A stretch of DNA of 64,000 nt. Origin: Prosthecobacter gellanilyticus. Its GTDB lineage: Bacteria; Verrucomicrobiota; Verrucomicrobiia; Verrucomicrobiales; Verrucomicrobiaceae. This document shows, in pieces, positions 1 through 11,223 of the stretch (positions are counted from its first letter, which is position 1; every line of letters begins with the position of its first letter). The position numbers and the translations under genes are program-made. The notes beneath the pieces were generated by a model. That model saw only the letters and a list, made by a program, of their open reading frames with translations. It ran no database searches and had not been told where the DNA came from. The stretch covers positions 124,001 through 188,000 of the forward strand of contig NZ_BKAG01000010.1 in assembly GCF_007992435.1 (NCBI RefSeq), read 5' to 3'.

Positions 1-879
1 CGGAGGTGCGAAAAAGGTTTCCTGAATGCGCAGCAGCGTGTGCCCGTAATCGAGACGCTCCGAGGGCGCGAGAATCTCAAGTGCTCCAGCATCACAGCGC
101 AGTTCACGATCCGCCTGAAAGCGCGAGACCACGAACCACACGAGCGGATTGAACCAATGCAGCGCCTGCACCGCCGTGGCGGCCCAGTTCCAGGCCAGGT
201 CATGCTGCTTCACATGCAGCAGCTCATGCAGCACCACATGACGGAGGCTGCTTTCATCAAAGCGAGTCTCCCAATCCTCCGGCAGAAGCAATGTTGGTTG
301 GCGGATGCCGACCATGGCCGGCGTGGTGCCCTCAGGCATCAGCGCGATGCTCACTGGCTTCTCGATGGCAATCTTGCGGGAAAGACTGGCCACAAGCGCC
401 TTCAGTAGAGGTGATTTGGCACGTGGACGACTCCCAAGCTGGCGATGAAACTGATGCTGCCTCCACAAAGCAGCACCAAGCACCGCCAGAGCCCCAAGCG
501 ACCATAGTGACAGCAATGCTCCACGAACCGTAATGACAGGCTGAGCGACCACTGAAGAGACGGTAGAAGCATCAAGCCTGTCTGCAGCCGTGACCATAGA
601 GTCCATCAGCCCAGCATCCATCAAGGGCTGGTCTTCCGCGACCGTCTCAATGACCGCAGGCTGTGCATCTGAAGTCGCCATCCAGGCCCCAATACCAAAC
701 CCGGCCGGAATGAAGGCGGGCAGCATGAGCTTCATGCCCACCAGCATCCAGAGTCCAATGCGCCAGGCAGGACTGAGCCGGATGCCGAGCATCAGGCGCA
801 GACCAAGCACCGCCAGGATGAGGACACTGGCCTCCAGGGAAGTGCGCATGAGCCAGTGGAAAAGGGCGTCGGCATTCAT
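1..879 (-). CDS. BlaR1-like M56 family membrane metallopeptidase (partial, 3' end outside window)
   Basis: This reading frame runs open on the minus strand from an ATG at 877-879 to base 1, giving 293 codons with no stop, so the C-terminus lies outside the window. The N-terminus has hydrophobic segments near residues 17-33 and 37-60 and another near 140-160. A zinc-protease motif HELLH sits at residues 218-222, followed by a downstream RELRCDAGAL segment as in M56/BlaR1 antirepressors. In that family the membrane protease senses a signal, often a beta-lactam, and cleaves a partner BlaI/MecI repressor. The blaI-type gene lies 53 bases upstream on the same strand, so the two probably form one operon. 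The sensor domain, if any, is not visible, so the ligand is unknown. Confidence 0.9.
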   Translation of the reverse strand, partial: MNADALFHWLMRTSLEASVLILAVLGLRLMLGIRLSPAWRIGLWMLVGMKLMLPAFIPAGFGIGAWMATSDAQPAVIETVAEDQPLMDAGLMDSMVTAADRLDASTVSSVVAQPVITVRGALLSLWSLGALAVLGAALWRQHQFHRQLGSRPRAKSPLLKALVASLSRKIAIEKPVSIALMPEGTTPAMVGIRQPTLLLPEDWETRFDESSLRHVVLHELLHVKQHDLAWNWAATAVQALHWFNPLVWFVVSRFQADRELRCDAGALEILAPSERLDYGHTLLRIQETFFAPP

Positions 880-932
880 GGTGAGTTGAAAGGTTGGTTA
901 GACGGCCAGGAGAAGGGTTTGAGGAGTGGAAG

Positions 933-1337
933 CTACTTTTTCAGTTTCTTCTCTGCCTGGGCCAGCACTTCACGAAGCGCAGCGAGGTCGTCTTTCGAGA
1001 CTTCCTCACGTTCCATCAGTCCGGCCACGAAAGGTGTGAGGCGGCCGTTGAACACGCGATCGAGGAAACTGACGCTTTCCTCGTGTTGGCACTGGTCCTG
1101 CGAAACCGCTGGCGTGTAGCGAAACTCCCGGCCCACCGACTCCACGGCCAGGGCGCCCTTTTCAGTCAGGCGGCGGATCAGGGACTGCACGGTGCGCGGT
1201 TTCCAGTGCAGGTGTCCTTCCAGGACCTTCACCACCTCGCCGAGCGTGCTGGTGCCACGCTCCCACAGCACCTTCATGACCGTCCATTCGGCATCGGAAA
1301 TGCGTGGCGTTGCGTGGATGTCTTGTTCGTCGGACAT
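933..1337 (-). CDS. BlaI/MecI/CopY family transcriptional repressor
   Basis: The product is 134 residues, normal for the BlaI family. The N-terminal two thirds is a winged helix: ISDAEWTVMKVLWERG, then the TVQSLIRRLTEKGAL recognition region and a wing GREFRYTP. The C-terminal third is the helical dimerisation part. In this family a dimer binds an operator overlapping its own promoter and is inactivated by cleavage by a BlaR1-type protease, here the next gene in the operon. A pair of palindromes immediately upstream (1343-1380) is the obvious candidate operator. No strong Shine-Dalgarno sequence precedes this ATG, so translation may be leaderless or weakly initiated. What the system responds to cannot be told from this window. 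Confidence 0.93.
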   Translation of the reverse strand: MSDEQDIHATPRISDAEWTVMKVLWERGTSTLGEVVKVLEGHLHWKPRTVQSLIRRLTEKGALAVESVGREFRYTPAVSQDQCQHEESVSFLDRVFNGRLTPFVAGLMEREEVSKDDLAALREVLAQAEKKLKK

Positions 1338-1342
1338 GGCTT

Positions 1343-1380
1343 GGATTACAAACGTGATCCATGGATTACACGCGTAATCC
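1343..1380 (-). promoter_or_regulatory. Tandem palindromic operator-like sites in front of blaI
   Basis: Two related inverted repeats lie just upstream of the BlaI-type gene. The distal one (1363-1380) is a perfect GGATTAC-N4-GTAATCC. The proximal one (1343-1360) is GGATTAC-N4-GTGATCC, with one mismatch. They are exactly 20 bp apart, about two helical turns, as expected for two repressor dimers on one face of the DNA. The proximal site ends 5 bases before the start codon. I infer autoregulation of the blaI-blaR1 operon. The half-site differs from the TACA/TGTA type known for staphylococcal BlaI. Confidence 0.7.
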
Positions 1381-1409
1381 GAGGTAGCAAGAATATTTTT
1401 CTCTTTTTG

Positions 1410-2675
1410 TTAAACCGCTGCCTTCCGCCCCCGATAAGCGAGCGCGAAGAACAGGCAGACCACCGCCGTGAGTGCTGTTTCACCCCACCAAAAGTGCTTC
1501 CAATCCGCATGACCTTCCGCCTGGGAGGCGAGATACCACCACCCACCGCCGAGATACCCCAGCAGATTTCCCACACCGCTCATCAGCAGGGCCAGCAGGG
1601 CCTGCGCACGCACACGCCAGCGGGGATCAATGCGCTCCTCCAGATAGATCTGGGTGGTGATGAAGTAGAGCGTGAAGGCAAAACCATGCAGCGTGGTGCC
1701 GACAACGATCCATGGGAACGAATCCGTCGCGTTCAATGAATAGCGCACCACACAGATGGCGATGCCTGACATGAACACCCACTTCAGCCGGAAGCGCGCG
1801 AGCAAGCCGGCAAGAAACACCATCGTGAGGATCTCCGTGCTTTGCGCCAGAGACATCACCGCCGCCACATTCTTCACGCCATGATCTTTCAGTTGCAGTG
1901 CTGTGTAGGGATAGAAAGCCGCCAGCGGAATGCAGTAGAGAGCCGCCGTGATGAAGACGATGCGGTGATCCCGATGCTTGAGAAGTGAGAGCGCATCCAG
2001 CCCGAGGATCTGCCACCAGGTGCGATGCGCGCCATCATCCGCCGGCGTCACATCCGGCAGCAGTTTCGTCAGGCCTCCCACCACTGCCCACAAAGCTGCG
2101 GACGTGAAGCCTGACTTCAGCGAAGCATCACCACTCAGGATGAAGCTGATGATCCAGCAACCGCACATCCAGCCAAAGGTGGCGAAGGCACGCAGCGGTC
2201 CGAACTGCCGCTTCGGATCCTGCAGCTGCGAAAAGACAATGCTGCTGGCGATGCTCCACACCGGTGTCTGCACCAGAGCCTGCACCTGCGCGCAGCACAG
2301 CACCAGCGCATCACTAAGCTGCCAATAAAGAGAGAGGCAGGTGAAGCTCATGCTCACAGAGGTCAGCAGTGCCAGCCAGCGCATCAGCCGTGTGGGTGCC
2401 ATGCGCTGGTCCGCCAAAGCACCGACAAACAGCGGCGAGATGAAAGCCGCCACAGCTGTGGTAGCCAGCACCCAGGGCACCAGATGTCCTTTCCCATACG
2501 CCGTGAACACATTCGCCAGCGGCACGCTCCACAGCCCCATGGGCATGGCAGTGACAAAGAACAGGATGGCTAGTCTGGCGCGGTTGGGGGGCAAGGCAGG
2601 TGGAACTTCGATAGGCCGCCCCACCTTGCAAGTTGCACCTTCCATGTTTCCATAGGAGACCGAGCTCCCGCTCAT
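1410..2675 (-). CDS. MFS transporter, nucleoside:H+ symporter-like
   Basis: About 420 residues with roughly twelve hydrophobic segments spread over the whole length, the usual size for a major facilitator transporter. The N-terminal helix FFVTAMPMGLWSVPLANVF, the loop GALADQRMAP between early helices, and the two-lobed layout resemble NupG/XapB-type nucleoside permeases and LacY-like sugar symporters. The frame can be extended to a TTG at 2690, but the ATG at 2673-2675 is preferred. The gene ends 30 bases before the blaI operator and is on the same strand, yet the operator lies between them, so it is probably a separate transcription unit. The substrate is not decided by sequence inspection. 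Confidence 0.8.
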   Translation of the reverse strand: MSGSSVSYGNMEGATCKVGRPIEVPPALPPNRARLAILFFVTAMPMGLWSVPLANVFTAYGKGHLVPWVLATTAVAAFISPLFVGALADQRMAPTRLMRWLALLTSVSMSFTCLSLYWQLSDALVLCCAQVQALVQTPVWSIASSIVFSQLQDPKRQFGPLRAFATFGWMCGCWIISFILSGDASLKSGFTSAALWAVVGGLTKLLPDVTPADDGAHRTWWQILGLDALSLLKHRDHRIVFITAALYCIPLAAFYPYTALQLKDHGVKNVAAVMSLAQSTEILTMVFLAGLLARFRLKWVFMSGIAICVVRYSLNATDSFPWIVVGTTLHGFAFTLYFITTQIYLEERIDPRWRVRAQALLALLMSGVGNLLGYLGGGWWYLASQAEGHADWKHFWWGETALTAVVCLFFALAYRGRKAAV

Positions 2676-2775
2676 GATACTCGCTCGCAAAAGGCCCGCA
2701 TGATAGGCGGGTCAGGACATCGTTTCGATTTCTTGCGTGCATCGGCAGGTCTCCTGCTTCATGGAGAAATGCCGC

Positions 2776-4884
<2,109 letters not shown>

Positions 4885-4905
4885 GGGAGGAATGCTCCTA
4901 GCCTG

Positions 4906-5436
4906 TCATTTCAGAGCCTTGAAAGGCCGAACAAACTTTTCGTAGTCTCTCACGAACCACTTCTTCCCCTTCTGAAAAACCTGATGCCCCTCCGCTTGCA
5001 GCAATGCAGTCAGAGCTTCGATCCCACCAGGATACTTCGGATTCACCTCGCCCCTGGCTTTCAGAACGCGCCAGTAGGGCGTGATGTCCGACTTCCCTTC
5101 GCGTGAGGCCTCGTCTGCCGCATGGGCTGCGATCCATGAAAAGATCCCGGTGGTGATCGGACAACCCGACTCCGCCTTGTGCTTCTTGGCCACAGCGCTC
5201 CTCAGCTCATCAATCGTCGTCAAAGCTCCGCGCGGCACCTGGCGCATCAGCGCATCCACCTCGCGCGGCGCCGGGATCACCAGAGTCGCGCCACCAAACC
5301 GTCGGACCATGTCTCCTTCCAGCTTCACCACCTTCGGTAGGTCCTTGTCATCCGCCAGCTTCTGCTGCCAGGTCTTCTTCCCGCGCAGAGGCTTGGCGAT
5401 CTCCGCTTTCGCAATCGGAGGGCTCTTACTTTTCAT
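4906..5436 (-). CDS. MGMT-family alkyltransferase-like protein lacking the active-site cysteine
   Basis: The 176-residue protein has a basic N-terminal extension of about 60 residues, then a segment resembling the DNA-binding domain of O6-alkylguanine-DNA alkyltransferases: VPRGALTTIDELRSAVA followed by TPYWRVLKARGEVN and LLQAEGH. In MGMT the corresponding active site is PCHRV. Here the cysteine position reads Tyr-Trp in PYWRV. Alkyltransferase-like (ATL) proteins with this kind of replacement bind alkylated guanine without repairing it and flag it for excision repair. The long spacer between the helix-turn-helix part and the PYWRV motif is unusual. The assignment rests on motif similarity only. 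The gene is convergent with glgX, with 21 bases between the stops. Confidence 0.6.
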   Translation of the reverse strand: MKSKSPPIAKAEIAKPLRGKKTWQQKLADDKDLPKVVKLEGDMVRRFGGATLVIPAPREVDALMRQVPRGALTTIDELRSAVAKKHKAESGCPITTGIFSWIAAHAADEASREGKSDITPYWRVLKARGEVNPKYPGGIEALTALLQAEGHQVFQKGKKWFVRDYEKFVRPFKALK

Positions 5437-5595
5437 GACTCGGTGGGGGTTGTCGGGCCGACCAGGCAGAATGCCCGCTTCTCTGCATGGAATCTAGCGA
5501 CACTTTTGTAGTCCCTGTCCCGGCCCGGCTGGCCATGCTGACCACCTATCACAGCACCTCTTGCTAACTCCCGCCGTTCTTCGTAATCTCTCCGC

Positions 5596-7044
5596 ATGAT
5601 CCACCGACTGCTTTCTCTGATGCTAGGCCTCATGCTGCTCGGGCAGGTGACGGTCATGGGGGCCGACACGAAATACACGGGCAAGGTCGTCGTCATCCCA
5701 GTGGGCGAGGACGACCTCATTGCCCGGGCGCGCTTTGAGTTCATGTCCCGCACTCTCGAACGCTGCACGGCTGAAGGTGCCGAAGCCGTGATCTTTGACC
5801 TCGACACTCCAGGTGGTCTGCTTTGGGACACCGTGGACCTGATGATGAATGATCTGCAAAAGCTGAAGCCGAAGAGTTTCGCGTTTGTGAATCCGCGTGC
5901 TCTCTCCGCGGGCGCCATGATTGCCGTGGCCACGGATGGCATCTACATGGCTCCCACCAGCAGCGCGGGCGCAGCCTCGCCCGTCTATGGCAATGGTGAG
6001 CAGATGGCGGATGCCGAACGCGCCAAGATGAATTCCGCCACCATGAGCATGGCACGCGCCGTGGCGAAGAGGAAGGGCCACAACCCCGCCGTCATCGAAG
6101 CGATGATCGACATGGGCAAAGAGCTCAAGGTCAATGGCGTGGTCATCGATAACAAGAAGGAGATCCTCACGCTCGATGCCGAGCAGGCCATCATGATTTC
6201 CGATGGCAAGCCGCTCTTCGCCAAGGCCATCGTCAGCAGCCTCGATGAGATCAAGAAGGCCGAGTCTTTGAAAGGCGAGCTCGTCACAGCCGAACCAACT
6301 TTGTTTGAGCTTATCGCCATCTGGGTCACCAAATACGCCGCCATCCTCATCCTGATCGGTGTTGCCGGAGGTTACCTGGAGATGCAGGCACCTGGCTTTG
6401 GGATCCCTGGTTTCGTTTCGTTGGCGGCCTTCTCGCTCTTCTTCTTCGGGCATTATGTTGCCGGTAGTTTGGTGGGCCAGGAGACCGCCGTGGCTGTGGC
6501 CGTTTTTATGCTCGGGGTTGTCCTGATCGCACTGGAGCTCACGCTCTTTCCCGGCACCCTGGCCTTGGGCATCGTGGGTTTCGTCTGCGTCATGGCGGCT
6601 CTCGTGTTCACGATGTCAGGCTGGGAGATGCCCGTCGCGCCTGTCCCAGTGCCCGCAGATGGCACGAATCCTCCCCCGCCCTTTGATTTCAGCCTCGCTA
6701 CCTATGCCCTGGGCCTGCGCAATTTTGCTCTCGGCATGCTGGGTGCGTCCTTGATCATCCTGGTGGCCGCACGTTATCTGCCCGAAACACGGCCGTTCCG
6801 CCGTTTGGTGCTTCACACCGCTGCCGGCGGCACCCTGGAAGCCACCCCTGCGATGACCGCCACACGCGCCGTGAAATCCGGCGATGAAGGCCGCACCGTC
6901 AGCGCGTTGCGTCCTTATGGCACCGTCGAGTTCGGCGAGACCCGTGTCGAGGCCATGGTGGAAGGCGGCTACCTCCAGAGCGGCACCGCCGTCCGCGTCC
7001 GCGAGATCTCCGGCACGCGTATCATCGTGGAAGGACTAACTTAA
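5596..7044 (+). CDS. NfeD-family membrane-bound serine protease (ClpP-class)
   Basis: The 482-residue protein begins with a signal sequence (residues 1-22). A ClpP/crotonase-like domain follows: FDLDTPGG at 68-74 forms the oxyanion strand, and SAGAM carries the likely nucleophile S104. Several membrane helices occupy about residues 235-380. The C-terminus ends in a small OB-fold NfeD domain (TVEFGETRVEAMVEGGYLQSGTAVRV). Long-form NfeD proteases of this layout cleave membrane substrates such as stomatin C-termini. No stomatin/flotillin gene is adjacent; a small membrane protein follows instead. The start is the ATG before the hydrophobic leader. Confidence 0.92.
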   Translation: MIHRLLSLMLGLMLLGQVTVMGADTKYTGKVVVIPVGEDDLIARARFEFMSRTLERCTAEGAEAVIFDLDTPGGLLWDTVDLMMNDLQKLKPKSFAFVNPRALSAGAMIAVATDGIYMAPTSSAGAASPVYGNGEQMADAERAKMNSATMSMARAVAKRKGHNPAVIEAMIDMGKELKVNGVVIDNKKEILTLDAEQAIMISDGKPLFAKAIVSSLDEIKKAESLKGELVTAEPTLFELIAIWVTKYAAILILIGVAGGYLEMQAPGFGIPGFVSLAAFSLFFFGHYVAGSLVGQETAVAVAVFMLGVVLIALELTLFPGTLALGIVGFVCVMAALVFTMSGWEMPVAPVPVPADGTNPPPPFDFSLATYALGLRNFALGMLGASLIILVAARYLPETRPFRRLVLHTAAGGTLEATPAMTATRAVKSGDEGRTVSALRPYGTVEFGETRVEAMVEGGYLQSGTAVRVREISGTRIIVEGLT

Positions 7045-7162
7045 AGCGGGACTATTTCTCAACCTGTCTTCTTAAAATCCCAACTCCCCTCATTTTCGTC
7101 CCCGTTAAAACCCATCCCTAGCGCAGGTTGTATTCACCCTCCGCCGGAGCCACGGACAACTC

Positions 7163-7498
7163 ATGAAAGCCCGCATGTATCAATTTCAGTTCGGCCAGGG
7201 AAACCTCGGCTGGCCCGCCAAGCTCGTGCTTGGTCTCGTCATCATTCTTGGCATCGCCCTCCTGCTCTCCTTTGGGCTCATCGCCGCCGTCGTCGGAGGC
7301 ATCGCGCTCCTCGCGACCAAAATCATCCGCACCTTCCTGCCGGCCTCAGCCGCACCTCCAGCTCAGGAATCTGACCTTTCCTGGCATCGTCAGCAGCCAG
7401 AGCCCTCTCATGAGCTCCAGGAAGACCGCGGCATCGTGCGAGATGTCGAGGTCGAGATCCTCCCGGCTGAGGACGACCGTCGCGGCCCCAGGGCCTAG
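7163..7498 (+). CDS. Small membrane protein of unknown function
   Basis: A 111-residue product that I do not recognise. Residues about 18-55 form one long or two closely spaced hydrophobic segments rich in Gly, Ala, Ile and Leu. The second half is hydrophilic and acidic, with DVEVEILPAEDD near the end. The topology suggests an inner-membrane anchor with a short cytoplasmic or periplasmic tail. It lies 118 bases after the NfeD-type protease on the same strand and could be co-transcribed with it. A second in-frame ATG at 7175 could be the start. The coding potential seems genuine because the hydrophobic/hydrophilic division is clean, but no function can be given. Confidence 0.6.
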   Translation: MKARMYQFQFGQGNLGWPAKLVLGLVIILGIALLLSFGLIAAVVGGIALLATKIIRTFLPASAAPPAQESDLSWHRQQPEPSHELQEDRGIVRDVEVEILPAEDDRRGPRA

Positions 7499-7683
7499 AT
7501 TCGCCGCCAAGCCCCTGGTTCGCACATCTGCGCCCTCCGCGTCATCTGCGGTCAAGAGTCCTGTCTCAGGGAACAACCGTGAACAGAGAACGGAGAATCG
7601 CCCCCTAACTACGATTTAATAAATTTTGCTGAAGATTGTGAACATCCCTTCGTTTCAGGCGCAGTCCACGACCCCTCGTCGCC

Positions 7684-9840
7684 ATGAAAACGCTCACCCT
7701 TCTGCTTTTCGCCGCCGCCACGGCCACCCTCCACGCGGCGGCTCTGCCGGAATCTGCCAAGATCGACCAACTACTGGCGGCCGACTGGCAGAAACATAAC
7801 CTGCAGGCCAATCCCGCCGCGCCGGATGAGGTCATCGTGCGCCGTCTGTACCTGGACATCGCGGGACGTATCCCGACCGTGGAGGAGACAGAGCAGTTCC
7901 TGCGCTCCAACGATCCCCAGAAGCGCGCCAAGCTCATCGACCAGCTTCTCGCGGGTGATGGCTTCACCAGTCACATGTTCAACTACTGGGCGGATGTGCT
8001 GCGCCTGACGGACAACGTGAAAGGCCGCCTCACGGCCGAGGCCTATGAGGAGTGGATGAAGAAGCAGCTCAAGGCCAACACGCCCTATGACCAGATCGTG
8101 CGCAATCTCCTGACCACCGAAGGCGGCGCCTGGGACAGCGGCGCCATCGGCTTCTGGATGCGTGATGAGAACAAGCTCGACCATCTGGCCTACACCGTGC
8201 AGGTCTTCCTCGGCACCAGCATCGTCTGCGCGCAGTGCCATAACCATCCGTTCGATAAATGGACGCAGATGGATTACTACGGCATGGCTGCTTTCACCTA
8301 TGGCATGAACACACGCGGTGGCGGCCAGGACATCCTGAAGTCCAAACGCAAGCCGGACATCGACAAGGCCACACTGCAGGCCATGAGCGACAAGGAACGC
8401 CGCGAATACATGAAGAAGCTGCGCTCCGAGCAGGAGAAGAAACCGCAGATCGACCGCGAGCAACTGGCCCAGGTGCGCCAGGCCATGGGCGACGTCATGA
8501 AGCCTCTGCGCTACACCGACATCAACTGGCAGGAAGGCAAGAAGCCCACCCTGCCCCACGACTACAAATACACCGACGCCAAGGCCGGCCAGCAGGTGCA
8601 GCCGAAAGCCATGTTTGGCCATGAGGCGTCTCCTATGGGTGGCGAGACGACACTGACCGCCTTTGCCCGCTGGATGACCAGCCCGGACAATCCGCGCTTC
8701 ACCACCGTCATTGCCAACCGCATGTGGAAGAAGGCTTTCGGCCTCGGCCTCATCGAGCCGGTCGATGAAATCACCGACTCCACCGTGGCCTCCAATCCTG
8801 CGCTCATGGACTACCTGACGCAGCTCATGATCGAGAAGAAGTACAGCCTGAAGTCCTTCCTCCGCGTCCTTTATAACACGGACACCTATCAGCGCATGGC
8901 CACCACCCAGGAAGTGGCCCTGGGCGAGACCTCCCGCTTCACCGGCCCCACGCTCCGCCGCATGAGTGCTGAGCAGATCTGGGATTCCCTGGTGACCCTC
9001 ACCGCTGGTAATATCGACAGCAGCGTGGATGCCGACAACGAGCGCCTGCACCAGTATCTGGATGATCTGGCCTTCTTCCTCAACACCATCGAGAAAACCG
9101 GTGTCGAGGGTCTGGTCGGCATCGCCAAGGAAGCCACCGCGAAGCAGGAGGACAATCAGAAGAAGCTGGCCGAGATGCGCGAGGTGATGCTGGCCAAGCA
9201 GAAGGCAGGTCAGGCAGGCATTGCCGAAAGCAAGGAGCTCGCACAAGAGGCTAACAAACTTCGCCGAGAGGCCGGCAACGACATCCTTGTGGCCCTGCTC
9301 GGTGAAGAGCGTGCCACGGAACTCCGCCGCGGTTACAACGCCAAGCAGACTGATGCGAAGAAGCGCCCAGCTGCGCAGATTGACCGCTCCAAGCTCGCCA
9401 ACATGACGAAGGAAGAACGCAAGGAGTTCATCAAGAACCTGCAGAAAGGTGCGCAAAATGTGGTCGGCATTTCCACTCGTGCTTCCGAGCTTCCCAGCCC
9501 CGCCAAGGCAGGCCACATGCTCCGCACCTTTGGCCAGAGCGACCGCGAGGTCATCGAGAACGCCAGCGCTGACGCCTCCGTGCCTCAGGCTCTGACGTTG
9601 CTGAACGGCCCGATCGTCCAGGCTGTCACCAGCCCTATGTCCAACCTTACCACTCATCTCGACAAGGCTGGAGGCCCTGATCAGAAGCTCGACCTCCTCT
9701 ACACCGCATTGCTGAGCCGCAAGCCCACCAACAATGAGCGCGGCATCCTCTCCGGCGTGATCCACGAGCGCGGCCCCAAAGCCATCGAAGACGTCACGCA
9801 TGCCCTTCTCACCGGCTCACAGTTCCTCTTCATCCAGTAA
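7684..9840 (+). CDS. DUF1549/DUF1553 domain protein, exported
   Basis: The 718-residue protein has a cleavable signal peptide (about residues 1-20, ending HAAALP). A DUF1549 (PSCyt2) domain follows, with RRLYLDIAGRIPT and the hallmark VCAQCHNHPFDKWTQ, whose CxxCH could bind haem or metal. The C-terminal part is a DUF1553 (PSD1) domain: NRMWKKAFGLGLIEPVDEI, the PTLRRMSAEQIWDSL segment, and LYTALLSRKPTNNERG near the end. It lacks the PSCyt1 domain seen in the larger homologue at 13590-16685. The middle is rich in charged residues. The adjoining DUF1501 gene is a constant partner in Planctomycetota and Verrucomicrobiota. The biochemical role of the pair is unknown; an outer-membrane or periplasmic redox or polymer-degrading function is often proposed. 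Confidence 0.9.
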   Translation: MKTLTLLLFAAATATLHAAALPESAKIDQLLAADWQKHNLQANPAAPDEVIVRRLYLDIAGRIPTVEETEQFLRSNDPQKRAKLIDQLLAGDGFTSHMFNYWADVLRLTDNVKGRLTAEAYEEWMKKQLKANTPYDQIVRNLLTTEGGAWDSGAIGFWMRDENKLDHLAYTVQVFLGTSIVCAQCHNHPFDKWTQMDYYGMAAFTYGMNTRGGGQDILKSKRKPDIDKATLQAMSDKERREYMKKLRSEQEKKPQIDREQLAQVRQAMGDVMKPLRYTDINWQEGKKPTLPHDYKYTDAKAGQQVQPKAMFGHEASPMGGETTLTAFARWMTSPDNPRFTTVIANRMWKKAFGLGLIEPVDEITDSTVASNPALMDYLTQLMIEKKYSLKSFLRVLYNTDTYQRMATTQEVALGETSRFTGPTLRRMSAEQIWDSLVTLTAGNIDSSVDADNERLHQYLDDLAFFLNTIEKTGVEGLVGIAKEATAKQEDNQKKLAEMREVMLAKQKAGQAGIAESKELAQEANKLRREAGNDILVALLGEERATELRRGYNAKQTDAKKRPAAQIDRSKLANMTKEERKEFIKNLQKGAQNVVGISTRASELPSPAKAGHMLRTFGQSDREVIENASADASVPQALTLLNGPIVQAVTSPMSNLTTHLDKAGGPDQKLDLLYTALLSRKPTNNERGILSGVIHERGPKAIEDVTHALLTGSQFLFIQ

Positions 9841-9883
9841 GCTCAGGTCACTCGCCCACAAACCTTCCCAGAAGCCCACGAAT

Positions 9884-11182
9884 ATGAACTCACACCTCCG
9901 CTCCGCCGACGAACCTACCCGTCGTGATTTTGTGCTTGGCATGGCCAAGACCTGCCTCGGTGTTTCTGTCATGGCACCGCTGATGCGCGGCACAGCCAGC
10001 GCCATCTTTGACGGCAGTTCGAAGCTCAAACAGGTGCCCACAGCACGCAATGTGATCTATCTCTACATGAGCGGGGGCATGACGCATCTCGACACCTTTG
10101 GCTGCGTGCCAGGAGCTGAGACCATGGGCGAGACCGAAGTCATCAAGACCACCGGAGATGGTATTCAAATTGGTTCGGGCCTGCCCACCGTGGCGAAGTA
10201 CATGCGCCATGGCACCATCATCAACAGCATGACCAGCACCCAAGGTGCGCATGAGCAGGGCAACTACTTCCAGCACACCAGCTATACCCTGCGCGGCGGC
10301 ACCCGCCATCCCACGATGGGTGCCTGGCTGCAGAAATTCCAAGGCAAGGGCAATCCTGATCTTCCTGGCAGCGTGGTGATCAGCGAGGGCAGCAAACATC
10401 CGGGCGGTGGCTTCTTTGAGGCTGCCTTCCAGCCTCTCGTCATCAACGATCCGACCTCCGGCCTGCAAAACAGCCACCGTCTCGCCAATCTTTCCGAGGC
10501 TGATTTTGACTACCGTCTGGGTCTGTCCGCGAAACTGAATGCAGGATTTCAGCAGGCCTACAATCAGAGTGCGGTGCGTGCTTACTCTGACGTCTATCGC
10601 GATGCTGTGCAGGTCATGAAGAGCGCCGATCTGGCGGCCTTCGATCTCAATCAAGAGCCTGAAGACCAGCATGCGCTCTATGGCGACAGCAAGTTTGGCC
10701 AGGGTTGCCTCCTCGCCCGTCGCCTCATCGAGCACGGAGTGCGCTATGTCGAAGTCGGAAACGGCGGCTGGGATATGCACCAGGAGATCTACTCCCGCCT
10801 GCCTGAGAAGATCGCTGACCTCGACAAAGGCCTCGGTGCCCTCCTCGGCGACCTCGAGTCCCGTGGCATGCTTTCCGAGACCCTGGTCGTGCTCACCACC
10901 GAATTCGGCCGCACGCCGAAGATCAACCAGAACGCTGGCCGCGACCACTACCCGAAAGCTTTCTCCAGCGTGATGTGGGGTGGTGGCGTGAAAGGCGGCT
11001 ACGTCCACGGCAAGACCGACAAGGGCATCGAGGTCACAGATGCCAAGATGACTCCGCCTGATCTCAACGCCAGCATTGGCTACGCCCTCGGCCTGCCTTT
11101 GGACCAAGTCTTGTTCTCCCCCAGCAAGCGCCCCTTCACCATCGCTGACAAAGGCCAGCCCGTGCTGGACCTCTTCGCCTGA
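9884..11182 (+). CDS. DUF1501 domain protein with twin-arginine leader
   Basis: The 432-residue protein opens with a twin-arginine-type leader, TRRDFVLGMAKT, ahead of a hydrophobic stretch. The rest is a DUF1501 domain of the alkaline phosphatase/sulfatase-like fold: IYLYMSGGMTHLDTFG near the start, GGWDMHQEI in the middle, and LTTEFGRTPKINQNAGRDHYPKAFS towards the end. These are the blocks carrying the putative metal ligands. The start at 9884 is preferred to the upstream frame extension that overlaps the previous gene, because the leader begins here. The gene starts 43 bases after the DUF1549/DUF1553 stop and is surely in the same operon. Substrate and reaction are unknown. Confidence 0.9.
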   Translation: MNSHLRSADEPTRRDFVLGMAKTCLGVSVMAPLMRGTASAIFDGSSKLKQVPTARNVIYLYMSGGMTHLDTFGCVPGAETMGETEVIKTTGDGIQIGSGLPTVAKYMRHGTIINSMTSTQGAHEQGNYFQHTSYTLRGGTRHPTMGAWLQKFQGKGNPDLPGSVVISEGSKHPGGGFFEAAFQPLVINDPTSGLQNSHRLANLSEADFDYRLGLSAKLNAGFQQAYNQSAVRAYSDVYRDAVQVMKSADLAAFDLNQEPEDQHALYGDSKFGQGCLLARRLIEHGVRYVEVGNGGWDMHQEIYSRLPEKIADLDKGLGALLGDLESRGMLSETLVVLTTEFGRTPKINQNAGRDHYPKAFSSVMWGGGVKGGYVHGKTDKGIEVTDAKMTPPDLNASIGYALGLPLDQVLFSPSKRPFTIADKGQPVLDLFA

Positions 11183-11214
11183 TGTAGGCTCGTTTCGCCA
11201 AAACGAGGGCTTGG
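11183..11214 (+). repeat. Short palindromic intergenic repeat, copy A
   Basis: The unit starts TGTAGGCTCGTTT, folds on CTCGTTT...AAACGAG, and ends GGCTTGG. The same unit with a different but still self-complementary core is found at 11252-11284. It begins one base after the DUF1501 stop codon. It has the size and layout of a REP-type extragenic palindrome. Together with copy B and the hairpin between them it fills much of the 311-base spacer before fabH. Confidence 0.65.
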
Positions 11215-11223
11215 GTGCCATCA

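Noticed and set aside
7771-9801. 676-codon minus-strand frame opposite the DUF1549/DUF1553 gene
   Set aside because: Shadow frame; the plus-strand protein has full family motifs.
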